A stretch of 64,000 nt of DNA from Cytophaga hutchinsonii ATCC 33406 (GTDB lineage: Bacteria > Bacteroidota > Bacteroidia > Cytophagales > Cytophagaceae). The stretch is taken from the NCBI RefSeq assembly GCF_000014145.1, contig NC_008255.1:2558001-2622000 (forward strand). The letters run 5' to 3'. A model generated the notes under the pieces. It worked only from the letters and a program-made list of their open reading frames with translations. It was not told the DNA's origin and did not search any database. Below, in pieces: positions 48,178 to 56,509 of this stretch; positions within the stretch are counted from its first letter, which is position 1, and each line of letters starts with the position of its first letter. The position numbers and the translations under genes were made by a program.

Positions 48178-48324
48178 GTAACGTGTCTAGGTAGAATTTA
48201 TATTATTCCCAATTTAATTCTTTTTGTTTATTAAATAGTACAAATGTATTTGGTGCTATCGGTTTATTATTCTGAATAATTATTGTAACTTAATATAAAG
48301 GAACAACCCTTGAATTTCTTATAC

Positions 48325-49248
48325 ATGAAAGTACCGGTATCCCTGCTTTTGTTTTTAAACCTTTATGTAGTCTTTGCCCAGGATATACTTTCACCGAAAT
48401 ATATTAAATTAAATATATCCAACGACCTGGTTGATAAAACAGATTATTACTATACCAGCGGACTTTCCTTAACCTTTAACCATCCATTTTTACGTAAGAA
48501 TCCATTCAATAAATTAATTCCTTCATTGCCTAAAGCTTCTGATAAAAATTATGGTTTAACACTTACACAAGATATCTATACACCTTCTAATGTAGATACA
48601 GCAGGCTTTATAGCTAATGACCGTCCGTATGTAGCCACGCTTATGCTATACATGCAAAAAACATCTTTCCAGCCGGGCAGGCGTTTAAGGTTACACAGTG
48701 GCTTAGGTTTGGGCTTTATCGGAAACATTGCTTTGGGTGAACAGGCACAGAATGGCTTCCACAATCTGATCAACAACAATATTTATGAAGGGTGGTACAA
48801 CCAACTCGACAATAAACTATTGATGAATTATGAATTTGAACTTCAAAAAGGATTACATGTAGACAAGAATAACCAGTTCATTGGTATTATTGAAGCGGAG
48901 GCAGGTAATCTCCGCACCAATATGGGGTTTGGTTACCTATGGCGCGTCGGAAAACTATCGCCTTATTTTGAAAGTTACAGGTATTCAAAAGGGATGAAGA
49001 AATTTTACTTTTCTGTTTTTCTGGATGTAAAATTCAAGCTAATACTTTTCGACGCTACGATTATTCAGCCAAGCAGCCTGAACAGGCCAACATATACCCT
49101 GAATAATTTCCTGTTTCATTCCAGAGCTGGCGTATCTATTATGTATGCACGTTTTACGATTCTCCTTATTCAGAATTTTCTTTCACCTGAATTCTCTACA
49201 GGCTTTACCCACCGCTATGGAAGCCTTCAGCTGGCCTACCGGTTTTAA
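48325..49248 (+). CDS. LpxR-like outer membrane lipid A deacylase (DUF2219)
   Basis: Outer-membrane beta-barrel enzyme family that removes the 3' acyloxyacyl chain from lipid A. The mature part has DUF2219 motifs: YYTSGLSLTFNHPF, LTQDIYTPSNVDTAGFIANDRPYVATLML, and ALGEQAQNGFHNLINNN with the conserved active-site His. The ATG at 48325 gives a clean signal peptide (MKVPVSLLLFLNLYVVFAQ). A TTG at 48310, 7 nt after an AAAGGA sequence, is an alternative start adding five residues. It is convergent with the next barrel gene. Confidence 0.85.
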   Translation: MKVPVSLLLFLNLYVVFAQDILSPKYIKLNISNDLVDKTDYYYTSGLSLTFNHPFLRKNPFNKLIPSLPKASDKNYGLTLTQDIYTPSNVDTAGFIANDRPYVATLMLYMQKTSFQPGRRLRLHSGLGLGFIGNIALGEQAQNGFHNLINNNIYEGWYNQLDNKLLMNYEFELQKGLHVDKNNQFIGIIEAEAGNLRTNMGFGYLWRVGKLSPYFESYRYSKGMKKFYFSVFLDVKFKLILFDATIIQPSSLNRPTYTLNNFLFHSRAGVSIMYARFTILLIQNFLSPEFSTGFTHRYGSLQLAYRF

Positions 49249-49261
49249 TCTCAGAACATTG

Positions 49262-49891
49262 TTATAGTTCTTTATTTGCCCGGGAGAACTGATAAGTCAA
49301 TAAAAATTGAATTCCTGTATTGTACAGTACCATGTTTTCTTTAACAACGTTCTGAATTCCTCTATAATAACGAACACCAAGCTGAAGACCTTTTTCAAAC
49401 TGATAATAACATCCTATTGTAGGACCTGCATCAATCGCATGAAAGTCATTAATGTTCTTTCCTTTCGTTACTACATTCTGATACTTTTGCTCTGTAACTG
49501 CGGTAAGCAAGGCTAATGTCTGTATACCCACCTGAACATGAATATGTTTATATACACAATAATTCAGATTTACAGGCAGGGAAATATAACCCAGAGATAC
49601 TTTATAATCGCGCTGTTCAGGGGTATCTTTATTCATTGTAAAGAGACTTCCCATGGAAATATAATTCAGCTCAATATCTACCGATAACTTCTTTGCAAAA
49701 TCTGTATGTGTATATAATCCAACAATGGTGCCTGAAGGATAATTTGTACCAATTGCATCCGGCCCACTAAAGGTACTCAATCCTAAACCAATCCGCGGGC
49801 CATAATGAAATTGTAACTGTGCGTGTGAGGTAAATGAAATAAGTAGAAAGAAAAAAGATATCAGTAAATGAATTCCTTTAAAACGTTTCAT
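49262..49891 (-). CDS. Outer membrane beta-barrel protein, PorT-like family
   Basis: A 209-residue exported protein (start at 49891, MKRFKGIHLLISFFFLLISFTSHAQ signal). Alternating amphipathic strands such as LQFHYGPRIGLGLSTF, VDIELNYISMGSLF, VSLGYISLPVNLNYCVYKHIHVQVGIQT and GLQLGVRYYRGIQNV are the pattern of the Bacteroidota PorT/OMP_b-brl family of 8-stranded barrels. An upstream Met at 49921 would break the signal peptide. No specific function can be given. Confidence 0.8.
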   Translation of the reverse strand: MKRFKGIHLLISFFFLLISFTSHAQLQFHYGPRIGLGLSTFSGPDAIGTNYPSGTIVGLYTHTDFAKKLSVDIELNYISMGSLFTMNKDTPEQRDYKVSLGYISLPVNLNYCVYKHIHVQVGIQTLALLTAVTEQKYQNVVTKGKNINDFHAIDAGPTIGCYYQFEKGLQLGVRYYRGIQNVVKENMVLYNTGIQFLLTYQFSRANKEL

Positions 49892-49960
49892 AACTAAACT
49901 ACAGCTGCAAATGGGGTTCACTAATGAATATACACATTTTTATTTTTTCATGCAATAGTA

Positions 49961-50172
49961 GGGGCGAATTGAATTCGCCCCAAAATAAATGCGAATAATA
50001 TTCGCCCGAAAAGAGAGTGAATTTATTTAAAGGGCGAATGCTATTCGAGCGAATGCTATTCGAGCGAATGCTATTCGAGCGAATGCTATTCGAGCAGGGC
50101 GAATGCTATTCGAGCAGGGCGAATGCTATTCGAGCAGGGCGAATGCTATTCGAGCAGGGCGAATGCTATTCG
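49961..50172. repeat. REP-type palindromes and tandem array flanking the RAYT gene
   Basis: A single palindrome at 49961-49981 has 10-bp arms GGGGCGAATT around one G. A GCGAATaaTATTCGC-type half-copy follows near 50000. Eight copies of GCGAATGCTATTCG then start at 50034, 50049, 50064 and 50079 (period 15) and at 50099, 50119, 50139 and 50159 (period 20). The last forms a complete hairpin, GGGCGAATgctATTCGCCC. These are REP-like targets of the adjacent transposase. Confidence 0.85.
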
Positions 50173-50747
50173 CCCGTACGATGAAATTTATCGGCTTGCC
50201 ATTTTTCAGGATTGTTGTTTATATAGTTTGTGATATTTTCATACGATCGTTCATCCCGGATGATGTGTTCATAATAGTTTCGGTGCCATACAGTTTCTAT
50301 CGTGTCATCAATTAATTTTATTTGTCTGGTTACCGACGCTTTATATCCCCGTACGATTGCCCCTACCGTATTGGACGTGCCGCGTTGTTGTTTCTGCTGC
50401 TGTTGTTCCGGCACCGGCGTCTGTTTCGTGGGCGCGGGCGAATGTTCTTGCGCGGGCGAATGCAATTCGCCCCTACTGGTGTTTATTTCAATAATGCCGT
50501 GTATGTGATTGGGCATTATAACGAATGCATGCAGACGTACGTTTGTTCGGATTTCCATTGTTTGCAACCAGGCATCACCCGCAATTTTACCGTATTGATT
50601 TGCCAGCATGCTGCCATTTTTTATTTCACCAAAAATGCATTTCATGTTTTTTGTACAAATAGTGATAAAATAAAAACCTGACTGCGAATAATCATACCCC
50701 TTCAGACGTATGGATCTACGTTTTTTAAAAATCTGATTGTGTAACAT
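50166..50747 (-). CDS. REP-associated tyrosine transposase (RAYT, Y1_Tnp/IS200-like)
   Basis: A 193-residue single-strand-specific HUH transposase. The N-terminus RRSIRLKGYDYSQSGFYFITICTKN is typical, the HUH motif is PNHIHGIIEI (near residue 85) and the catalytic Tyr is in VRGYKASVTRQ. A low-complexity linker (NTSRGELHSPAQEHSPAP, then Gln-rich) lies between them and is itself encoded by REP sequence. The stop codon falls inside the terminal REP hairpin. RAYTs are usually single-copy, domesticated enzymes that mobilise REP elements. Confidence 0.92.
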   Translation of the reverse strand: MLHNQIFKKRRSIRLKGYDYSQSGFYFITICTKNMKCIFGEIKNGSMLANQYGKIAGDAWLQTMEIRTNVRLHAFVIMPNHIHGIIEINTSRGELHSPAQEHSPAPTKQTPVPEQQQQKQQRGTSNTVGAIVRGYKASVTRQIKLIDDTIETVWHRNYYEHIIRDERSYENITNYINNNPEKWQADKFHRTGE

Positions 50748-51097
50748 TTGAAAAAAAATGATTGACTATAAAAAATTAAATATGTGAAAATGCGTTAAAC
50801 TATCAAAAATAAAAGCTCTTTCCGGTACATTTCTTATCAATCGTTAAGTCTGAAAATGATACTGAAAAAGACGTTCAACGGTGGTTAACATATCGCTGTC
50901 AACTAAGGAATATCCAAAAACTGGCTTCAAAAACAGGTATTTACAGATTCTGCTGTACAAAAGCCCAAACCTTTTCCCCACATGGCAGATTTAATTCCCT
51001 ATTAGATTTGAATTTAACCCCTAAAACGAGTAGATTCGTGGATTGACCCTTTTAAGAATCAATTAAAAAATATAACCATTTTATATCTCACTGAAAT
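50748..51097. other. 350-nt intergenic region before sucC
   Basis: No gene is seen. It holds the likely sucC promoter at 51007-51038 and a T/A-rich stretch without recognisable structure. Confidence 0.6.
51007..51038 (+). promoter_or_regulatory. Candidate sucC promoter
   Basis: TTTG (51007-51010), 20-nt spacer, TAGATTCG (51031-51038): one mismatch to TAnnTTTG. The start would be near 51045, leaving a leader of about 50 nt. Confidence 0.6.
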
Positions 51098-52309
51098 ATG
51101 AATATTCACGAGTATCAAGCGAAGGAAATTCTTAAGAAATACAACGTTAAGATCGGAGAAGGTATTTATGCCGATTCGCCTGAGTCTGCAGTAGAAGCAG
51201 CTAAAAAATTAAAGGAGCAAACAGGAACTGACATCTTTGTTGTTAAAGCGCAGATCCATGCTGGTGGTCGTGGAAAAGGTAAATTTGTTGGTACTGAACA
51301 CCGTGGTGTAATGATTGCCAAGTCGTATGACGAAGTAAAAGAAAAAGCTGCACAGATGTTGGGTAATACACTGGTTACAATCCAGACCGGACCTTCAGGT
51401 AAAGTAGTAAGCCGTTTGCTTGTTGCTGCTGATGTATACCAGAAAGGTGCTTCTGAGCCAAAAGAATTATACTTATCTATGTTGCTTGACCGTGGTACCG
51501 GCCAGGATGTAATTATTGCATCTACTGAAGGCGGTATGGATATTGAAGAAGTTGCACACAGCACGCCTCACTTGATCACAAAGGAATTTGTTGATCCGGC
51601 TGTTGGTCTTCAAGGGTTCCAGGCTCGTAAGATTGCCTTCGGTTTGGGTCTTTCAGGAACAGCATTCAAAGAAATGGTTACGTTTGTGACACGTTTGTAT
51701 ACTGCATACAAAGCAACGAACGCTGAAATGATTGAGATCAACCCGGTATTAAAAACATCCAAAGATGAAATTTTAGCGGTTGATGCTAAAGTATCTATTG
51801 ATGATAACGCATTATTCCGTCACCCGGATCTTGCTGCTTACCGTGATGTTACAGAAGAAGATCCATTGGAGGTTGAAGCGGCAGAAAGTCACTTAAACTA
51901 TGTAAAGCTTGACGGTAACGTTGGCTGCATGGTAAACGGTGCAGGTCTTGCAATGGCTACGATGGACGTTATTAAATTAGCTGGTGGTGAGCCTGCTAAC
52001 TTCCTTGACGTTGGAGGTGGAGCAAACGCGAAGACAGTTGAAGCTGGTTTTCGTATTATCTTAAAAGATCCAAATGTAAAAGCTATTTTAATCAACGTAT
52101 TTGGTGGTATCGTTCGTTGCGACCGTGTTGCCAATGGCGTTGTTGAAGCTTACAAAAATATCGGCACAATTAATATTCCGATCATTGTTCGTTTACAGGG
52201 AACAAATGCGGAAGAAGGTGCTAAAATCATCAACGAATCCGGCTTAAAAGTTCGTTCTGCGGTTATCTTAAAAGATGCTGCGAAATTGGTAACTGAAGCG
52301 TTAGCGTAA
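51098..52309 (+). CDS. sucC: Succinate-CoA ligase (ADP-forming) subunit beta
   Basis: TCA-cycle enzyme subunit with an ATP-grasp fold, making ATP (or GTP) while converting succinyl-CoA to succinate. The start MNIHEYQAKEILKKYNVKIGEG is the SucC signature. The ATP-grasp region has VVKAQIHAGGRGKGKFVG, the phosphohistidine-loop side has GLAMATMDVIKLAGGEPANFLDVGGGAN, and the C-terminus has NVFGGIVRCDRVANGV. Length is 403 residues. The alpha subunit gene (sucD) is not adjacent, so the two subunits are encoded separately. A strong terminator follows. Confidence 0.97.
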   Translation: MNIHEYQAKEILKKYNVKIGEGIYADSPESAVEAAKKLKEQTGTDIFVVKAQIHAGGRGKGKFVGTEHRGVMIAKSYDEVKEKAAQMLGNTLVTIQTGPSGKVVSRLLVAADVYQKGASEPKELYLSMLLDRGTGQDVIIASTEGGMDIEEVAHSTPHLITKEFVDPAVGLQGFQARKIAFGLGLSGTAFKEMVTFVTRLYTAYKATNAEMIEINPVLKTSKDEILAVDAKVSIDDNALFRHPDLAAYRDVTEEDPLEVEAAESHLNYVKLDGNVGCMVNGAGLAMATMDVIKLAGGEPANFLDVGGGANAKTVEAGFRIILKDPNVKAILINVFGGIVRCDRVANGVVEAYKNIGTINIPIIVRLQGTNAEEGAKIINESGLKVRSAVILKDAAKLVTEALA

Positions 52310-52330
52310 GCTGATTCATCTCTCCTATTG

Positions 52331-52368
52331 AAAGCGCCTGATGGTTTAACCTGTCAGGCGCTTTTTGT
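52331..52368 (+). terminator. Terminator after sucC
   Basis: Stem AAAGCGCCTGA / TCAGGCGCTTT with a 12-nt loop and a run of T, 21 nt past the sucC stop. Confidence 0.9.
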
Positions 52369-52378
52369 TTGGAGTTAA

Positions 52379-52893
52379 TTATGAATTATGAGTTATAAAT
52401 TATGAATTGATTAAAATAAAATGAATAGCTAAAGTTTAGTATATTAATTGACAAATAGATTTATTATGAATTCGGGGGATAACATAATTAAAAAGAAGAG
52501 TTTTACATTTGCCGTGAGGATTGTAAATTTATATAAAGTACTTTCTTCTGAAATAAAAGAATTTGTAATGAGTAAGCAATTATTACGATCAGGAACCTCA
52601 GTGGGTGCAAATATTAGAGAAGCACTAAATGCTCAAAGTAAGCCAGGTTTCATACACAAATTAGCTATTTCTCAAAAAGAATGTGATGAAACCGGTTATA
52701 CTAATAACGTAGAATTCGAAAGCATGAATACCGATGCTATAGAATTATTAAAAATAGTCAGAAGTATCATAATGACTTCAAAGAAAAACATAATTCATAA
52801 TTCATAATTCATAATTCATAATTCATAATTCATAATTCATAATTCATAATTCATAATTCATAATTCATAATTCATAATTCATAATTCATAATT
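52379..52893. repeat. Inverted heptamer arrays enclosing a four-helix-bundle gene
   Basis: Left array: four copies of TTATGAA (variants TTATGAG, TTATAAA) at 52379-52406. Right array: the inverse word TAATTCA repeated almost 15 times without interruption at 52791-52893. The two can pair over about 28 nt and enclose the S23-type gene, whose stop codon lies in the right array. Confidence 0.85.
52466..52807 (+). CDS. Four-helix-bundle protein (S23 / rRNA intervening-sequence protein family)
   Basis: A 113-residue protein with the S23/IVP pattern: NIIKKKSFTFAVRIVNLYKVLSSEIKEFVMSKQLLRSGTSVGANIREALNAQSKPGFIHKLAISQKECDETGYTNNVEF. This family is encoded in intervening sequences of 23S rRNA in Leptospira and relatives and occurs as stand-alone genes in many Bacteroidota; the Avd proteins of diversity-generating retroelements are related. 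The ATG at 52466 fits the family; an upstream TTG at 52448 adds six residues. The C-terminus (IIHNS) is encoded by the repeat array. Confidence 0.88.
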   Translation: MNSGDNIIKKKSFTFAVRIVNLYKVLSSEIKEFVMSKQLLRSGTSVGANIREALNAQSKPGFIHKLAISQKECDETGYTNNVEFESMNTDAIELLKIVRSIIMTSKKNIIHNS

Positions 52894-52899
52894 AACTAC

Positions 52900-53355
52900 A
52901 TGAAAATCGGTGACCACGTACACATAGACGGCTACGAAGGTGTAGGCGAAATCATTGCCATTAAAGGAACCAATGCTGAAGTGGCAATGGGAATCCTTAA
53001 AATGAAAGTAAAGCTCGACCAATTAAGTCCGGCTGGTGATGATGAATGGGAAGAAGATGAAGTGGAAAAAACATCGTACGAAGGTGTTGATACCAGAGCA
53101 AAAATGCAGACGTTTCAGTTTGAATTGGATGTGCGGGGTAAAATGCGTGACGAACTGATTCCCTTATTAACAACCTGGGCGGATGATGCCATTCTGATTG
53201 GCGCAACCAAAGCTAAAATTGTACACGGCCGCGGCAATGGCGTACTGCGCGATACCGTTCGCTCATTCTTAAAGAAATACAAAGAAGTGGAAAAACTGGA
53301 AAATGAAGAAGGCGGCTGGGGTGATGGCGTTACGCTGGTAACATTCAGAGCATAG
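52900..53355 (+). CDS. Free-standing MutS2 C-terminal-like protein with Smr domain
   Basis: A 151-residue protein matching the C-terminal end of MutS2: a KOW-like region (KIGDHVHIDGYEGVGEIIAIKGTNAEVAMGILKMKVKLDQL), an acidic linker, and a Smr endonuclease domain with ELDVRGKMRDEL and KAKIVHGRGNGVLRD. The MutS2 ATPase/clamp portion (normally ~600 residues upstream) is missing; upstream are the repeat array, the S23 gene and sucC. It may be a genuine short Smr protein or a remnant of mutS2. The start ATG follows the repeat array by 6 nt, without a visible ribosome-binding site. Confidence 0.82.
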   Translation: MKIGDHVHIDGYEGVGEIIAIKGTNAEVAMGILKMKVKLDQLSPAGDDEWEEDEVEKTSYEGVDTRAKMQTFQFELDVRGKMRDELIPLLTTWADDAILIGATKAKIVHGRGNGVLRDTVRSFLKKYKEVEKLENEEGGWGDGVTLVTFRA

Positions 53356-53437
53356 TTGCCAGGTACGAGTTGCTAGATATAAGTGTAAAGTGTATTCGTT
53401 TGTTTATTTTAAGATTTCACCATTAGGTAAGATTTAA

Positions 53438-53485
53438 TTAGTGTAAAAATGCCAATATCATAGCTCCGAATGCATTTTACACTAA
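53438..53485. other. Imperfect hairpin between the Smr gene and the tRNA
   Basis: TTAGTGTAAAAATGC (53438-53452) pairs with GCATTTTACACTAA (53472-53485), with one bulge and a loop of about 19 nt. It may end the Smr transcript, but there is no long T run. AAGTGTAAAGTGTA and its near-inverse flank it. Confidence 0.5.
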
Positions 53486-53512
53486 ACACTTTCAACTCAT
53501 TTTAAAAAACTC

Positions 53513-53544
53513 CTTGTCTTCACCGATATAATACCCTAAATTTG
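53513..53544 (+). promoter_or_regulatory. Candidate promoter of tRNA-Arg
   Basis: CTTG (53513-53516), 20-nt spacer, TAAATTTG (53537-53544), the latter a perfect TAnnTTTG, 12 nt before the mature tRNA 5' end. Confidence 0.5.
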
Positions 53545-53556
53545 CAAACCAATTTT

Positions 53557-53628
53557 GCATCCGTAGTATAATGGATAGTATATCAGATTCCGATTCTGAC
53601 GATATGGGTTCGACTCCCGTCGGGTGCA
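53557..53628 (+). tRNA. tRNA-Arg(CCG)
   Basis: Cloverleaf folded by eye. Acceptor GCATCCG pairs with CGGGTGC (one G-U). The anticodon stem TCAGA/TCTGA closes loop TTCCGAT with anticodon CCG, which reads CGG arginine codons. The T stem ATGGG/CCCGT closes TTCGACT. CCA is not encoded. A terminator follows at once. Confidence 0.95.
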
Positions 53629-53634
53629 CAGCAA

Positions 53635-53673
53635 AAAGCCTTGTTATGGAATGCATAACAAGGCTTTCTTTTT
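53635..53673. terminator. Terminator after tRNA-Arg, likely bidirectional
   Basis: Perfect 14-bp stem AAAGCCTTGTTATG / CATAACAAGGCTTT with a 5-nt loop and a T tract. It also lies just past the end of the convergent propeller gene. Confidence 0.92.
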
Positions 53674-53690
53674 ACTGACTGCTCTATCTT

Positions 53691-56231
53691 TTAGTGTATA
53701 ATCTCTACCTTATGTACCAGTGTTGCATCCCCTTTGATCTGGTACAGAATATACATACCTGAAGGAAGTGTGGATACATTCAACGGAACATCTGCTGCAC
53801 CTTCCAGCATATTTTTCCCAATAGCATTATACAATACCAAACGTCCTTCTCTATCCTGCATGTTAATTACATCTTTTGCCGGGTTCGGATATGCATTCCC
53901 GCTCACCTCTTTTCCATTGGCTGTAATGCCTGTTGCAAGTTCATTCACCAGCACCTGATGTGTTGTATTGGTGACAATTGACGGGTTCCGATCAAAATAA
54001 ATATATGCCGTATTTTTTATCTCCGTCAGTAATTCAAGATTGTTTTTTAAACGGATTTTATAGCGGATAAATCCATTGCTTTCTTTTTTATTTACGTTGC
54101 TATCCGGCAATTGAATGTTATTGAAGGTAAAAATAATTTCTCCTGTAAGTACATCCAGCGTTACGGTATATAGGTGGCTGGCAGACAGAACTGCAAAACT
54201 TTCTTTATCAAACACCGGAGATAAGGTATCACGGATGACGATCGTAAATGCGGTATCATTACCGGTATTCTGAAAACGGATCTGATATTCCATTTCGTCT
54301 GTTTGCAAGAGTTCTTCATTATCGGGCAGCACAGATTTATCGTTGGGGTCGAATGCACACAGAATCTTTTGTCCAAGTGCTGATGTAAAAACTTTTTCTG
54401 AAAGCAGATTGGTTGCATCTGCAGAAAAATCAATCACATCAGTAGCAACTTCAACACCAGGAAGCACAACGGATACCTGGATCTGCTTGGATGTTAAACC
54501 CGGTATGGATTGATTGGACCATACTATTTTTTTGCCATCCACATCTGTAGGCTGCAGATTTGAACTGCTATATTCCGTTTTCGGATCAATATTAAAAGCA
54601 AGTGTTCCGGTGAAATCCGCACTGCCCTGGTTCTTTATATCCAGCCAGTATGTAACAACATTGTTGCAACGCGGAAAACCTCCTATAACACTAATGGCAA
54701 GCGTATCTGACTTAAGTGTACCAATTTTATACGGCACATCAGCCTGTACATTTAACCCATCCGTAATCGTAAAAGTAATATCCTTTGTTCCAATAAAAGC
54801 AGCATCATCAACGGCTCTCACTGTATATGTTCCAGCCTGTGAAACATGAAACTGATAATACCCAAGACTATTACTATATGCATAAATGTTGTCCGGCAGC
54901 AGGATAAGTTTACGATTGGCCAGTGCGGGCTCTGCTGCTTTATCATACATATCATCTGAAGACTTATCAAGGAATGTATATCCGCTGATTGCATAAGGGA
55001 TACGCGTTGCCGGACCATCATACTGAATGCAGCTCAAGCCTTGTTCGCTTCCAACCCAGATGTTATTTGAACGGTCCTTAAAAACTGAAATAACTTTATT
55101 GTGTGGCAAAGGAGAATTCGAAGTAGTAAATTTTGTCCACTTATATCCATCATACATCAATAAGCCGGTACGTGCAGCCACCCAGATATTACCAAAATCA
55201 TCTTCTACAAAAAGATCTCTATATGGATTTACACTTCCCAGTACGCTTTCCATATTGTGTGAGAACCAGCCGTTACCGTCATATACTGAAATATCTTTTT
55301 CAGTTATTACCCAAAGATTTTTTCTGCTGTCTTCAAAAACTTTTTTTACAACATTCGATCTGAAAGATGTATTAGCTGTATTATATAACGTCCATTGTAT
55401 ACCATTATACACATACAATCCGGCTTTAGTACCACAATATATATTTCCTGCAGCATCTTCGTAAGGCGGGTTTACATAATCACTTGTCTTGAATTCTGAT
55501 ACTTCAGATGCATGATCTATCCAGCCAGTACCGTCATATTCATATACACCATACCCATTTACGTTTGCCCAGATATGTCCGTTCTTACGTTGTTCATATA
55601 AAAAACTTACTGTTGCCTGATCTGCTTCAAAAGGCAGTATTGAATTTTCGTTGGTGATATTGATCCATTGTGTATAATCTGTACCGTTGGTTTTCCAGAG
55701 ACCACCTCCAGCAGTATAGCCGCACCAGATGGTATTATTTCTGTCTACAATACTTACACCGGAAACTCCTTCCATCTCAGCCGGTAAATTAGCATTGATC
55801 GTTGTATTCGGTCCCAGATAATATACGCCGTAAGGAGACCCTGCAAGTACGCCAAAACCATCTTTCTGAAATACACGTGTGATTCTATTCGAAGGAAGTA
55901 TTGAATTGGAACTTGTTAAATTTTTCCATCTCAAATTTGCAAAAGCAGCAACACCATCTTCTGCAGAAGCAAACCATAACGAATCCGAAGCTTTACTTTG
56001 TACGATCTGAAAAACATTATCTACCTGAATCGCAAAATCAAGTTCTTTAACGGTGTAGTTTTTAAAGCAATAATAATTTGCATCTTCATCCTGTTTCGGA
56101 TAATCTGCCGGACAGGCATTCTCTGTATACGTAATCTTTTTATTTTGATTGTAAACCGTCCACTTGAGTTTTTGAGAAAAAGAAGCTGTACAGAATACAC
56201 ACATCAGTACTAAAAGGAATATTTTTTTCAT
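53691..56231 (-). CDS. Secreted two-component-regulator-propeller protein with T9SS sorting domain
   Basis: An 846-residue exported protein with signal MKKIFLLVLMCVFCTASFSQ. Residues about 60-410 hold repeated propeller motifs (NIWVAARTGLLMYDGYKWTKFTTSNSPLPHNKVISVFKD style, at least seven). A carboxypeptidase-regulatory-like fold near 430-490 (ANRKLILLPDNIYAYSNSLGYYQFHVSQAGTYTV) and a repeated-domain DUF11-like segment (YQIRFQNTGNDTAFTIVIRDTLSPVFD) follow. The last ~75 residues (AYPNPAKDVINMQ...LSTLPSGMYILY) are a type A T9SS C-terminal sorting domain. It is likely a cell-surface or extracellular binding protein; the ligand is not apparent. Confidence 0.88.
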   Translation of the reverse strand: MKKIFLLVLMCVFCTASFSQKLKWTVYNQNKKITYTENACPADYPKQDEDANYYCFKNYTVKELDFAIQVDNVFQIVQSKASDSLWFASAEDGVAAFANLRWKNLTSSNSILPSNRITRVFQKDGFGVLAGSPYGVYYLGPNTTINANLPAEMEGVSGVSIVDRNNTIWCGYTAGGGLWKTNGTDYTQWINITNENSILPFEADQATVSFLYEQRKNGHIWANVNGYGVYEYDGTGWIDHASEVSEFKTSDYVNPPYEDAAGNIYCGTKAGLYVYNGIQWTLYNTANTSFRSNVVKKVFEDSRKNLWVITEKDISVYDGNGWFSHNMESVLGSVNPYRDLFVEDDFGNIWVAARTGLLMYDGYKWTKFTTSNSPLPHNKVISVFKDRSNNIWVGSEQGLSCIQYDGPATRIPYAISGYTFLDKSSDDMYDKAAEPALANRKLILLPDNIYAYSNSLGYYQFHVSQAGTYTVRAVDDAAFIGTKDITFTITDGLNVQADVPYKIGTLKSDTLAISVIGGFPRCNNVVTYWLDIKNQGSADFTGTLAFNIDPKTEYSSSNLQPTDVDGKKIVWSNQSIPGLTSKQIQVSVVLPGVEVATDVIDFSADATNLLSEKVFTSALGQKILCAFDPNDKSVLPDNEELLQTDEMEYQIRFQNTGNDTAFTIVIRDTLSPVFDKESFAVLSASHLYTVTLDVLTGEIIFTFNNIQLPDSNVNKKESNGFIRYKIRLKNNLELLTEIKNTAYIYFDRNPSIVTNTTHQVLVNELATGITANGKEVSGNAYPNPAKDVINMQDREGRLVLYNAIGKNMLEGAADVPLNVSTLPSGMYILYQIKGDATLVHKVEIIH

Positions 56232-56509
56232 AGCATAAAATAGGTGTAATGCTTAAAGATAAATTATTTTATATAAATCAGCCACTGTTTCATACTTATA
56301 AAACAGTGTGCCGAATAAACGCTTAAGTATCAAAGCATTTTTCTCAAAAAACATTTTTTTATTTTTTTCAATGTATAGAATCATATTCTATAATATAACA
56401 GTAAAAATATCGCTTAGATAAGTAAAACACGCGTAGAAGGGAATCCAGAATTGCGTATTTTTATATCGGTTTAATTGATCGTAACGATCATAAAAGGGGC
56501 TCTTCATAC

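Noticed and set aside
50034-50172. Regular 20-bp-period repeats considered as a CRISPR array
   Set aside because: The spacers are identical 1-6 nt remnants, not unique 30-nt sequences; the unit is a REP half-palindrome beside a RAYT gene.
50302-50681. Plus-strand frames opposite the RAYT gene
   Set aside because: They are antisense to clear HUH and catalytic Tyr motifs and are low-complexity Cys/Gly/Arg translations.
52791-52893. Heptamer run considered as a CRISPR or origin iteron array
   Set aside because: It is a pure microsatellite with no spacers and no DnaA boxes or replication gene nearby.
52310-52900. Idea that the S23 element split a full mutS2 gene
   Set aside because: Upstream of the element is intact sucC with its terminator, not the mutS2 ATPase part, so simple interruption is excluded in this arrangement.
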